Assembly (NCBI RefSeq): GCF_000298215.1
Contig: NZ_BAHD01000004.1
Span: 1-64,000, forward strand
Direction: 5' to 3'
Source: Kineosphaera limosa NBRC 100340
GTDB taxonomy: Bacteria > Actinomycetota > Actinomycetes > Actinomycetales > Dermatophilaceae
DNA: 64,000 bases
Shown: one piece after another, positions 1 to 8,448 of the stretch
Position numbering within the stretch: position 1 is the first letter of the stretch
Layout: every line of letters starts with the position of its first letter
The notes under the pieces: generated by a model
The model's input: the letters and a program-made list of their open reading frames with translations, nothing else
What the model was told of the DNA's origin: nothing
Database searches by the model: none
Translations under genes and position numbers: made by a program

Positions 1-357
1 CTCTCCGGCGACGACCGCGTCCTTGAGCCGGGCGACGTCCGGGGTCGAGCAGGTCCGGGAGACCTCATCGAGCCCGCGCGCCTGCGCCGGAGCCAGCGGC
101 ACCCCGGCATCGCGGCAGGACTGCTCGACCCACGCGGCGGTCTTGGGGTTGTCAGAGGCCGCGATGACTCCACGCTCCCGCGCTTCCATCACGACGGCCG
201 CCTGAAACGCCTTCGCCGCATTCACGATCTTCGCGGCCCCGGCGGCCAGCCCGGCCAGGTCGTCGCTACCCAGCCGGGTCAGATCGCCGGCGTGCTCCAG
301 CAGCGTCGCGGACCCGGCATCGAGCCAGGTCACGAGGTCCGCTGCGGTGGGTTCCAT
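1..357 (-). CDS. DUF222 / HNH-endonuclease-like protein, N-terminal part (runs off window edge)
   Basis: The minus strand reads openly from an ATG at 357 to the window edge (119 codons, no stop), so only the N-terminus is present. The start MEPTAADLVTWLDAG, the alanine/leucine-rich helices and the segment with ARERGVIAA and KTAAWVEQSC resemble the DUF222 domain that precedes an HNH nuclease domain in the very abundant actinobacterial 13E12-repeat family. The HNH part would lie outside the window and cannot be checked. Function in this family is poorly known; many copies look mobile. Third-position GC is high, as in a real gene. Confidence 0.65.
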   Translation of the reverse strand, partial: MEPTAADLVTWLDAGSATLLEHAGDLTRLGSDDLAGLAAGAAKIVNAAKAFQAAVVMEARERGVIAASDNPKTAAWVEQSCRDAGVPLAPAQARGLDEVSRTCSTPDVARLKDAVVAGE

Positions 358-505
358 ACGGGAAACACTATCGAACAGGATTTGTAGCAGCAACGCTACT
401 AATAGCTGAATTACGGTGCCGCGCAGAGAGATTCGAACTTGTAAAATCGGTTGTGAATTGCGCTGGGGCGCAGGCGATCTCAGGCGCAAGCAGGACGAAG
501 CGTGA

Positions 506-521
506 TGTGAGATGCATCACA
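506..521. promoter_or_regulatory. Perfect CRP/GlxR-type palindrome
   Basis: TGTGAGATGCATCACA has perfect TGTGA and TCACA arms around a 6-bp spacer, the canonical CRP-family site (GlxR or Crp in actinobacteria). It lies about 150 bp upstream of the minus-strand DUF222/HNH gene and just past the 3' end of the ABC cassette. The only gene it could control from a promoter position in the window is the DUF222 gene. The match is seen directly; binding is inferred. Confidence 0.6.
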
Positions 522-551
522 CACCATCATGAACCCCTGAGGGCGGGCGGT

Positions 552-1208
552 TCAGCGTGCGGCGTCGCGCCACGAGTACAAGCCCCACGCCAGCGCGGTG
601 AGCGCAACGGTGATCAGCAGGGGGGCGGGCTCGGTCGCCGGGCGCTGCAGGAGGGCCCAGGCCTCCGCGTCCCCGGTGCGGGGGTCGGTGCCGAAGACCG
701 CGCTGATACCCAGCAACAGCAGTGCCGGAGCCCAGGAGCTATCCCGGCCGAAGCGAACGAGAGTCAGGGAGGAGATGGCCATGACGAGGCTGATGTTCCG
801 AAGGGCCACGAGTACGGCGGAGTCGGAGAGCGCAGTGACGGTGAGTGCTGAGCCGTCCTCCCCGAAGTAGCCCACCACTGGGCTCGCGCCCGTGGCGACA
901 GCCACGACTCCACCGACCAGGGCGAACGCGGCCCACATGCCAAGCCACCACAGCGCCCGCGCCCGTCGCAAGAACGGGCTGCGGCCCTCGACCTGTGGCA
1001 TGGCGCTGAAGCAGGCGAGGCCCACGAGGGCGGGGGCCAGTGCGACCACAAGCGGGAACAGCGCGATGCCCAGCCCTTCGCGCATCGGTACCTCGATCGG
1101 ACCCGCCGGCATGAGCGTCAGTACCGCTGCGTGCGCCATCAAGAGTGGCAGCAGAGCCAGCCCCTGCCGAGATCGGCAGAAGAGCCACGGACCGCGTAGC
1201 GCCTTCAC
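552..1208 (-). CDS. Integral membrane protein, probable second permease of the ABC cassette
   Basis: 218 residues with about six hydrophobic segments (near 15-35, 45-65, 85-105, 125-150, 160-178 and 190-210) and no soluble domain. The GTG start at 1208 overlaps the TGA of the upstream reading frame (GTGA), indicating translational coupling. Its place as last gene after an ABC ATPase and another polytopic protein suggests it is a membrane subunit of an exporter. No family is recognised confidently and the substrate is unknown; lantibiotic-immunity-type or drug-type exporters with two unlike permeases have this layout. Confidence 0.6.
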   Translation of the reverse strand: MKALRGPWLFCRSRQGLALLPLLMAHAAVLTLMPAGPIEVPMREGLGIALFPLVVALAPALVGLACFSAMPQVEGRSPFLRRARALWWLGMWAAFALVGGVVAVATGASPVVGYFGEDGSALTVTALSDSAVLVALRNISLVMAISSLTLVRFGRDSSWAPALLLLGISAVFGTDPRTGDAEAWALLQRPATEPAPLLITVALTALAWGLYSWRDAAR

Positions 1209-2412
1209 GATGATGCGTTGTCGGGGACGCGAGCGGCCATCCCGCGACAGTGGCTCGCGAGCCGGGCGGCCTCACTGCGTGCCGTTTCGGGAGGAGCCTC
1301 GGGCCCTGACGATCGAGAGGCGGCGACAACGGCGTCGATGAGGTCCGGCGAGGGGGAAACTCCCTCCTCTGCGGCGGCCAGTGGGTCGCAGCCAGCCGCG
1401 TGCAGCAGCAGGTCGTGGGCGGCGTCCGGCGCGGAGAGGTAGGGCGGCGCCATCGTCATGGCCACGACGGTGTCGGAGGCCGGTCCTGACGACGGCAAGG
1501 GACGATGCGTGCGGCAGGTCGCGCATCCGGGACCGTCGAGACTACCGCGGCGTTCACGGCTACGATCATGGGCGCTACGTCGTACGCGGCCCGGGGGGAT
1601 TCGGCGAAGGTGCATACCGTGGGTGCGGTGCCGACGCAGACCATGGGTGGCGGTGAGGCGTCGGCGACCAAGTAGCGCTGCTGCGCTCCGATGCCCACCC
1701 ATACGTAGCCGGCCAGGAGGGCCACCGCGCAGACTGCTGTGGCCGCCTTGCCCCAGGCGGCTTGAGCCGACAGCGCGAGCAAACATGTAGCGGTGACCGC
1801 TAGAAACCACACGACCTGCCCGGACTGGAGGAAGCGGTTCACATGTTCACCAGGGAACTCCACGGCACCGGAGTACATCAGGGCGTGCCGTGACGTGAGC
1901 AGCCCACCGTAGGCGGGCACGACATAGAGGACTACCGCCAGCAGCGGCGGTGTGACGAATCGCGGCACCAGCCAGCCGACCAAGGTGCCGAGGGCTGCGG
2001 CGGCAAGGAGCACCAGCGTGGAGGAGTAGGCGATCCACGGATCGAACAACCCGAAGGAACCGTGCGCGCGCATCGCCAGCACCCAATGGGCAGCGAGGGC
2101 GACGGTGTGGGCCAGCACGAACCACGCCCACACGGCCAAGGTCCGCAGGGTGTGAAAGGCGAGCCGCGAACCCGGCGTCAGCACCAGGTCTTGGGCACCA
2201 ACGCGCCGATAGCGCAGTGAGTCGGCGGCAGCGGTGGCGGCGGCCAGCGGCATCGTGATGACCATGGCCGTCGACACGGACGCCGCAGCGATGCGCCACT
2301 CGTAGGAGACCTGAGTGCCGACCTGTCCGAGATTCAGGAGATGCACGAGCAGGGCTCCGGGAAAGGCGTACATTCCCGCGCTGCGGCGGAAGGCGATAAG
2401 GAAGGTGCGCAC
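1205..2412 (-). pseudogene. ABC transporter permease, interrupted by an apparent frameshift near 1490-1530
   Basis: From a GTG at 2412 (4 bp after the ATPase stop) the frame encodes a polytopic protein with about six membrane helices, then a soluble part containing APTVCTFAES, and stops at 1456. The sensible continuation lies in another frame ending at 1205: from about 1500 that frame has high third-position GC, encodes SDTVVAMTMAPPYLSAPDAA and a plausible hydrophilic tail, and its TGA overlaps the GTG of the next gene. The first frame after VSTVPDA looks like out-of-frame coding (Arg/Pro-rich). I therefore read a single gene with a one-base indel near 1490-1530, either a real mutation or a sequence error. 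Confidence 0.6.
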
Positions 2413-2415
2413 CGG

Positions 2416-3219
2416 CTACCTCTGCGTGCCGCTGGCGCGAGCGTCCGCGAGCACCTGCAGGTAGCTGCGTTCCATTCTGCTGCGACCATCGTCTCGAGAG
2501 GCCGGTGTTCCGCCGGGAGACAGGAACGCCGCGACGTCGCCGTCGAATACCGACGCCCCGTCGTTGAGTACCGTGACGTGATCGCAGATGCGATCGACAT
2601 CATCGATGATGTGCGTCGAGATGATGACCGTGGTCGTGTCTTTGAGGCTCGCCAAAGTCTCGCGGACTCCCACCCGCTGCTCGGGGTCAAGGCCAGCGGT
2701 CGGCTCGTCCAGGATTAGCAGGCGGGGCGAATGGACCATGGCCTGGGCGATCATCGCTCGCCGCCGTTGCCCGCCCGACAATTCGCCGATCTTCGCGCGT
2801 TCGCGATGTCCCAATCCAACGGCCTCCGCCGCGCGCCGACAGGCTGTCGATCGCTGATTGCGCGGAACGCGCCGCCACCACACCGTGTATTCGAGAAGCT
2901 CGCCCACGGTAAAGCTCGGTGGCCAACCTGCGTCCTGCGGCAGGTAGCCCACCGATTGCGCGGTCCCGTCGGCGGCCGACACCTCTCCAGACGTCGGCCG
3001 CCGAAGGCCGGCCACGATGGTCATCAGCGTTGTCTTGCCCGACCCATTGGCGCCTAGTAGAGCAGTGACGCCGCGCGGCCAATGAGCATTGACCATGTCA
3101 AGCGCCGGGATAGATCGCCGGGGGTAGGTAAAGCTGACATCGTTGATGTCGATGTGCTCGCTGGCAGCGCCCGTCACCACACGGACAACTCTCAAGACCC
3201 GAGGACAGGCAGTGTGGAC
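2416..3219 (-). CDS. ABC transporter ATP-binding protein
   Basis: Standard ABC ATPase: Walker A GANGSGKT, Q-loop in YLPQDAGW, signature LSGGQ, Walker B LLILDEPTAGLD and H-loop STHIID. The longest frame starts at a TTG (3252); I prefer the GTG at 3219, preceded by GGGGAG four bases upstream, but GTGs near 3177-3180 are also possible because the conserved domain begins at IDINDVSFTY. It is the first gene of a three-gene export cassette with two downstream membrane proteins, the first frameshifted. The domain is most like simple multidrug or bacteriocin-type exporters; substrate unknown. Confidence 0.9.
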   Translation of the reverse strand, partial: VHTACPRVLRVVRVVTGAASEHIDINDVSFTYPRRSIPALDMVNAHWPRGVTALLGANGSGKTTLMTIVAGLRRPTSGEVSAADGTAQSVGYLPQDAGWPPSFTVGELLEYTVWWRRVPRNQRSTACRRAAEAVGLGHRERAKIGELSGGQRRRAMIAQAMVHSPRLLILDEPTAGLDPEQRVGVRETLASLKDTTTVIISTHIIDDVDRICDHVTVLNDGASVFDGDVAAFLSPGGTPASRDDGRSRMERSYLQVLADARASGTQR

Positions 3220-3331
3220 ACGTTGCTCCCCTGAAAGCTCATGTGCGCGCAACTGGCGCGCCGTGTGTCCCCCCGGTACCGCAGTTGGTGGGTTAATCCT
3301 GCGCGCAGCGGGCCTCTAAGTCAACGACTCG

Positions 3332-3346
3332 CCTGGCGTTGCCAGG
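3332..3346 (-). terminator. Short hairpin after lutC
   Basis: CCTGGC-GTT-GCCAGG forms a 6-bp stem with a 3-nt loop about 40 bp past the lutC stop. No U-tract follows on the minus strand, so it is at best a weak terminator of the lactate operon. Confidence 0.3.
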
Positions 3347-3385
3347 GCAGAACGCCAATACTCGTGTGTGGCTCCTCGTGTGTGA

Positions 3386-4069
3386 CTACTCCGCCAGAAC
3401 GACGTGCAGGGTCCGCGGGCCGTGCACCCCTTCGACGCGCGACAACTCGATGTCGCTGGTGGCGCTCCCGCCGGAGATCCAGGTGCTGGGCTGGCCGGCG
3501 CGCAGGGCGGCGGCGGTGCGGGCCACGGCCTCCGGGACGTCGGAGACGACCTGGTCGGCGCGGATGACGCAGACGTGCACGTCGGGCACGAGCGATAGGG
3601 CGCGTCGGCCCTGGTCGGGGCCGTGGTCGAGCATGATCGTGCCGGTCTCCGCTGACCCGACGGCGCATGCCGTGACGACCCCGTCGGTCTCGTCCAGTTG
3701 CGCCCGCGACAGGCGCGGCTCGTCACCGCGCACCTCGATGCCCGCCGCCTCGATCGCCTCGCGCCACGAGCCATCGATGCCCGCGGGCAGCACGACGCTG
3801 CGCACCCCGTGCGCCTGCAGACCCGCGACGACCTTGGCCGGCACCTCCTCCGGAGCGCACCGCACCAACTCGGCCTTGTAGTCCACGACCCGGTCGATGA
3901 AGACCTCCAGCACGTTGCCCTCGCGGGTCGCCCGGCCGTACTCCCACGCGATCGGCGTGTCCTGCTCGACCGACGCGTCGGGCACGTCGACCAACGCGTG
4001 CCGGATCCGCGCGAGAATCTCGTCCTTGGCCGAACTGGCCGACGAACCGGCCGACGTCTGCGTGCTCAT
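3386..4069 (-). CDS. lutC: LutC-type lactate utilisation protein (LUD domain)
   Basis: 227 residues beginning MSTQTSAG; the longer in-frame extension to 4267 is a shadow of lutB. The protein has the LUD (DUF162) fold signature: VVTACAVGSAETGTIMLD in the middle and SDIELSRVEGVHGPRTL at the C-terminus. LutC works with LutA and LutB as the iron-sulfur L-lactate dehydrogenase complex that oxidises lactate to pyruvate and passes electrons to the quinone pool. Its ATG overlaps the lutB stop (TGATG), so translation is coupled. Last gene of lldP-lutA-lutB-lutC. Confidence 0.93.
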   Translation of the reverse strand: MSTQTSAGSSASSAKDEILARIRHALVDVPDASVEQDTPIAWEYGRATREGNVLEVFIDRVVDYKAELVRCAPEEVPAKVVAGLQAHGVRSVVLPAGIDGSWREAIEAAGIEVRGDEPRLSRAQLDETDGVVTACAVGSAETGTIMLDHGPDQGRRALSLVPDVHVCVIRADQVVSDVPEAVARTAAALRAGQPSTWISGGSATSDIELSRVEGVHGPRTLHVVLAE

Positions 4070-5664
4070 CACGCCTCTCCTCCACGCTCGCGCTTCCACC
4101 AGCTCCGGAACGACTCCTGCGGCGGAATCGGCACGTCGCGGGCGTTGGTCCACTTGCTCAGCGGCCACGGCAGCGGCCCCAGGTGGTCGGCCCGCTTGAG
4201 CACCAAACCACCGAGCCCGGCGGCCTTCGTCCCCGCGGCCCACCGACGCGAGTCGGCCATCATCCACGCCGCCGCCGTCATCGCCGCCGGCTCACCGTGC
4301 GCGATGAACGGCACGTGCCGGTTGCTGATCTTGCCCTTGGCCTTCTTGGCCTCCACGACCTTGTTGCGCATGTGCACGAGCAGGTCCGCGATGGGTATGC
4401 GCACCGGGCACACGTCCGAGCACGCCCCGCACAGCGAGGAGGCGAACGGCAACGTGGCGTCGACCGTCGACATCTGCGCGCCGACCCCTCGCAACTGCGG
4501 CGTGAGGATCGAACCGATCGGCCCCGGGTACACCGAGCCGTAGGCGTGCCCGCCGACCTTCTCGTACACCGGGCACACGTTCAGGCACGCCGTGCAGCGG
4601 ATGCAGCGCAGCGCCGCCCGACCCTTGGGGTCCTGCAGCACGTGCGTGCGGCCGTTGTCCAGCAGGATGACGTGCATCTTCTCCGGACCGTCGCCCTCGG
4701 TGGGGCCGGTCCACAGCGACGTGTACGGGTTCATCCGCTCGGCCGTCGACGAGCGCGGCAGCAGCTGCAGGAACACCTCGAGGTCTTCCAGCGTCGGCAC
4801 GATCTTCTCGATGCCGACGATCGTGATGAGCGTCTGCGGCAGCGTCAGGCACATGCGCCCGTTGCCCTCGGACTCCACGACCGCCAGCGTGCCGGTGTCG
4901 GCGACCGCGAAGTTCGCCCCCGAGATCCCGACCTTGGCGCGCAGGAACTTCTCGCGCAGGTGCAGCCGCGCCGCCCCCGCGAGGTTGCGCGGCTCGCTGT
5001 CCAGATCCTCCGGCGCGGGCTTGCCGTAGTTGCCCATCTCCGCGAGGAAGATCTCGCGCACCTCCGCGCGGTTGCGGTGGATCGCGGGCACGAGGAAGTG
5101 GCTCGGCCGGTCGTGCCCGAGCTGGACGATGATCTCGGCCAGGTCCGTCTCCCACGCCGCGATACCGTCGGCCTCCAACGCCTCGTTGAGCGCGATCTCC
5201 TGGGTGACCATCGACTTGACCTTGACGACCTCGTCGCCGACCTGCCCCGTGCCGTCGTAGGTCACGTCCTCGTCGGCCAACGCCTCCTTGACCAGGCGCA
5301 CCGCGATCTCGTTGGCCTCGGCCGCATCCCGCGCCCAGTGCACCACCGAACCCGCCGCCGTCAGCGACGCCTCCAACTGTAGCGCGTAGGTGTCGAGGTG
5401 GCGCAGCGTGCGGTTCTTAATGGCCTCACCGGCCAGCCGCAGATCTTCCCAGTGGTCGAGCTCGTCGACGACCCGCTGCCGCTTGGTGCGGATCGTGGTC
5501 ATCGCGTGGTGCAGGTTGCCGCGCTGCACCGGGTTCTCCAACTCGACCTTGGCCTGCGTGGGGAAGCCCGGAGCCTCGTGCAGCTCGCCCTCGGGCGGCG
5601 CGGGGGTCAGCCGCGGCTTGCCCTCGTAGCGGGGGGCCGGGTGGCCGGCGACGGGGATGCTCAT
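4069..5664 (-). CDS. lutB: LutB iron-sulfur lactate utilisation protein
   Basis: 531 residues from the ATG at 5664, which overlaps the lutA stop (ATGA); the extension to 5985 is a shadow of lutA. The N-terminal two thirds is a LUD domain (NFAVADTGTLAVVESEGNGR), followed by a two-cluster 4Fe-4S ferredoxin region (CIRCTACLNVCPVY and CGACSDVCPV) and a LutB C-terminal extension. It is the electron-carrying core of the LutABC L-lactate dehydrogenase. Length and domain order match the family. Confidence 0.95.
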   Translation of the reverse strand: MSIPVAGHPAPRYEGKPRLTPAPPEGELHEAPGFPTQAKVELENPVQRGNLHHAMTTIRTKRQRVVDELDHWEDLRLAGEAIKNRTLRHLDTYALQLEASLTAAGSVVHWARDAAEANEIAVRLVKEALADEDVTYDGTGQVGDEVVKVKSMVTQEIALNEALEADGIAAWETDLAEIIVQLGHDRPSHFLVPAIHRNRAEVREIFLAEMGNYGKPAPEDLDSEPRNLAGAARLHLREKFLRAKVGISGANFAVADTGTLAVVESEGNGRMCLTLPQTLITIVGIEKIVPTLEDLEVFLQLLPRSSTAERMNPYTSLWTGPTEGDGPEKMHVILLDNGRTHVLQDPKGRAALRCIRCTACLNVCPVYEKVGGHAYGSVYPGPIGSILTPQLRGVGAQMSTVDATLPFASSLCGACSDVCPVRIPIADLLVHMRNKVVEAKKAKGKISNRHVPFIAHGEPAAMTAAAWMMADSRRWAAGTKAAGLGGLVLKRADHLGPLPWPLSKWTNARDVPIPPQESFRSWWKRERGGEA

Positions 5665-6428
5665 ACGTGCTCCTCCTCGGTGCTCGCCAGGATCTGCGCC
5701 AGGTGGATCGGTTTGACGCCGGCGTGCTGGCGGTTCAGCACCCCGGTGATGTTCAGCAGGCACAGGTTGTCGCCCGCCACGAGGTACTCGGCGCCGGTGT
5801 CGGCGACGTGCCGGGCCTTGTCGCCGGCCATCGCCACGGAGACATCCGGGTTCTTCATCGCGAACGTGCCGCCGAAACCGCAGCAGCGGTCCGCGTCCTC
5901 CAGGTCGAGGATCGTGATGCCCCGGACCGCCGACAGCAACCGCATCGGCTTGTCGCCGACGTGCGCGATCCGCATCGAGTGGCACGTCGGGTGGTACGTC
6001 ACCTTGTGCGGAAAGAACGCCCCGACGTCGGTGACGCCGAGCACGTCGACGAGAAACTCGCTGATGTCGTAGGTGCGGCCCGCGACCTCGTGCGCGGCCC
6101 GCGCCAACCCGGCGTCACCGCCGTGCTCGGCGAGCATCTCGTGCTGGTGCCGCACGGCCCCCACGCAGCTGCCCGAGGGGCCGACGATGTAGTCGTACGG
6201 CCCGAAGGTGTCGACGTAGTTACGCACGAGCGGCACGCTCTCGGTGAAGTAGCCGCTGTTGGCGAACGGCTGCCCGCAACACGTCTGCTTCTCGGGGAAC
6301 ACGACCGTGCAGCCCAGCCGCTCCAGGATCTGCACCACCGCCTTGGGCGTGTCCGGGAACATCACGTCGTTGGCGCACGTGGCGAAGAGCGCCACACGGG
6401 GACTTTGCACTGCGGTGCCGGAGCTCAT
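5661..6428 (-). CDS. lutA: LutA, CCG-domain heterodisulfide-reductase-like protein
   Basis: 255 residues starting MSSGTAVQSPRVALFATC. Two cysteine-rich CCG domains are visible: TCCGQPFANSG in the N-terminal half and CCGFGGTFAMK in the C-terminal half, the typical LutA/GlpC/HdrB architecture that binds an unusual FeS centre. It follows lldP by 38 bp and overlaps lutB by 4 bp. Role: subunit of the lactate-oxidising LutABC complex. The start could also be a few codons upstream, but this ATG gives the family N-terminus. Confidence 0.95.
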   Translation of the reverse strand: MSSGTAVQSPRVALFATCANDVMFPDTPKAVVQILERLGCTVVFPEKQTCCGQPFANSGYFTESVPLVRNYVDTFGPYDYIVGPSGSCVGAVRHQHEMLAEHGGDAGLARAAHEVAGRTYDISEFLVDVLGVTDVGAFFPHKVTYHPTCHSMRIAHVGDKPMRLLSAVRGITILDLEDADRCCGFGGTFAMKNPDVSVAMAGDKARHVADTGAEYLVAGDNLCLLNITGVLNRQHAGVKPIHLAQILASTEEEHV

Positions 6429-6466
6429 GTCTCCATCCAAGCAAACATTGGGTGCTGTCGGGTCGC

Positions 6467-8206
6467 TCACGGCAGCATCCAGCTGAGCACGGGGGTGGAT
6501 TGCAGACCGACGATCAGGCACATGACCACGAGCAGGCTCAGGCTCCACCAGATGACCTTGCGGAAGATGTCGGCCTCGCGACCGAGCAGCCCCACGGCCG
6601 TGGCGGCGATCGTCAGGTTCTGCGGACTGATCATCTTGCCGACGACCCCGCCGGAGGTGTTGGCCGCCACCAGCAGCGTCGGGTCGATGCCGATCTCCTG
6701 CGCCGCGGTCTGCTGCAAGGTGGCGAACAGCGCGTTCGCGGACGTGTCCGAGCCGGTGACGGCGGTGCCCAGCCAGCCCAGCACGGGGGACAGGAACGCG
6801 AACGCGGCGCCGGTGCCGGCGATCCAGTGACCGATGGTGATCGTCTGCCCGGAGAGGTTCATGACGTACGCCAACGAGAGGACCGTCGCGACCGTCAGGA
6901 TCGCGAAGCGCATCTTGTGCGCGTTGAACGCCACGACCTTGGCCCAGTCGGCCAGGCTCACCCGGTAGGCGAAGGCGACGATGAGCCCGCAGATGAGCAG
7001 GATCGTGCCGGGACTCGACAGCCACGTGAACGTGTAGACGGTCGAGGAGTTAGGGGTGCCCGCCGCGGTGAGTACCTGACCGTCCAGGCCCGGCCACGGG
7101 ATCTTGAGATCGGTGGCGGTCAGCGCCGCGTTGGCCGCAGGGACGAGCTTGGCGACCGTGAAGAACGCGATGACCAGCAGGTACGGGAAGAGGGCCATGA
7201 AGATGCGCCCGCCGGTCAGCGGGGAGGTGTCCTGCCGGGTCTGGGTCGCGGTGGCCGCGCCTGCGCCCCCGCTGTGACCGGCGCCCGCCATCGTGCCGGT
7301 GGGGTCGTTGGGGTCGCTCGCGCCGAGCTCGGCGATCTCGCGCTGGTGCGCCTCGAACAGGGAGGCGCGGGCCTCATCGCGACCCTGCGGCTGCCAGAAG
7401 CGCAGCATGACGACGATCGCGGCCAGCCCGCACAGCGAGGAGATGATGTCGGTCAGCTCCATCGAGATGTACGTCGCGCTGATCCACTGGGTCACGCCGA
7501 AGACCGCGCCGGCCACGACCGCCAGGGGCCACGTCTGCCGCAGTCCGCGCTTGCCGTCGGTGAGGAAGGCGATGAACATCGGCACGAAGAACGCGATGAT
7601 CGGAGTCTGGTGGCCCACGTAGGCGCCGATCGTCGCCGGGTCGATGTGGGTGAGGCGGCCGGCCGTCAGGATCGGGGTGCCGATCGCGCCGAAGGCGACG
7701 GGCGCGGTGTTGGCCAGGAGCACGACGGTGGCGGCGCGCAGCGCCGAGAAGCCGACGGCCATGAGCATGACGCCGGTGATGGCCACGGGGGCGCCGAAGC
7801 CGGCGAGCGCCTCCATGAGGCCGCCGAAGCAGAACGCGATGACGATGGCCTGCACGCGCGGGTCGTCGGAGATGAGGTCGAAGACCTTGCGCAGGTCTTC
7901 GAAGCGGCCGCTGTGCACGGTGATCTCGTACAGCACGATCGCGTTGAAGACGATCCACATGATGGGGAACAGGCCGAACACGCCGCCCTGCACCGCGGAA
8001 CCGAAGGCCAGCAGCGGCGGCATCCGGTAGATGAGGATCGCGACGAGCAGCGCCACGCCCAGGGCCGTCAGGCCGGCGATGTGCGCCTTCCAGCGCAGCC
8101 CGCCGAGGGTGATGAAGATCGTCAGAAGAGGTAGGCAGGCGACGAGCGCCGACAGGGCCAACGACCCGCCGAGGGGGGCGAGGTCCGGCTGGTAGGCCGC
8201 GATCAT
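6467..8206 (-). CDS. lldP: L-lactate permease
   Basis: 579 residues, more than ten hydrophobic helices, with lactate-permease signatures such as FCFGGLMEALAGFGAPVAI and VTGSDTSANALFATLQ. The ATG at 8206 (MIAAYQPDL) has GGAG eight bases upstream; the frame continues to 8299 but that part crosses the operator and is not protein-like. It imports lactate (also glycolate) with protons. First gene of the lactate operon, divergent from the FadR-type regulator, with the operator between them. Confidence 0.95.
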   Translation of the reverse strand: MIAAYQPDLAPLGGSLALSALVACLPLLTIFITLGGLRWKAHIAGLTALGVALLVAILIYRMPPLLAFGSAVQGGVFGLFPIMWIVFNAIVLYEITVHSGRFEDLRKVFDLISDDPRVQAIVIAFCFGGLMEALAGFGAPVAITGVMLMAVGFSALRAATVVLLANTAPVAFGAIGTPILTAGRLTHIDPATIGAYVGHQTPIIAFFVPMFIAFLTDGKRGLRQTWPLAVVAGAVFGVTQWISATYISMELTDIISSLCGLAAIVVMLRFWQPQGRDEARASLFEAHQREIAELGASDPNDPTGTMAGAGHSGGAGAATATQTRQDTSPLTGGRIFMALFPYLLVIAFFTVAKLVPAANAALTATDLKIPWPGLDGQVLTAAGTPNSSTVYTFTWLSSPGTILLICGLIVAFAYRVSLADWAKVVAFNAHKMRFAILTVATVLSLAYVMNLSGQTITIGHWIAGTGAAFAFLSPVLGWLGTAVTGSDTSANALFATLQQTAAQEIGIDPTLLVAANTSGGVVGKMISPQNLTIAATAVGLLGREADIFRKVIWWSLSLLVVMCLIVGLQSTPVLSWMLP

Positions 8207-8278
8207 GAGCGCAACTCCGAGCTCTGTGAGGGTCCCGCGGGTGGGGACGACTAGGGTTCTGGAAAGGCCAACCCGGTT

Positions 8279-8293
8279 AATGGTCAGACCATT
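8279..8293. promoter_or_regulatory. LldR/FadR-type operator between lldP and its regulator
   Basis: AATGGTCAGACCATT is a palindrome with one unpaired central base and contains TGGTC-A-GACCA, the consensus recognised by GntR/FadR-subfamily regulators of lactate genes (LldR, PdhR, FadR). It sits 73 bp upstream of the lldP start and about 155 bp upstream of the regulator start, placed to control both directions. The sequence match is direct; repression relieved by lactate is known for LldR relatives and inferred here. Confidence 0.75.
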
Positions 8294-8448
8294 CGCCACC
8301 TACCGTAGAATGAGCGAGGGAAGGCCGTCAAGCGTTCGCGCACAGAATCCTCTGCGAAATCTGCGCAACCGACCGCAGGCATCGACGGGCGACCGTCGAG
8401 GCTCGGGCGTCGAAGCCCGGATCAACGATCGGAGAGGGTGGTGGCAGC

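Noticed and set aside
6452-8134. 560-codon plus-strand frame opposite the lactate permease
   Set aside because: Asp/Gly/Arg/His-rich mirror frame of lldP; no domain features.
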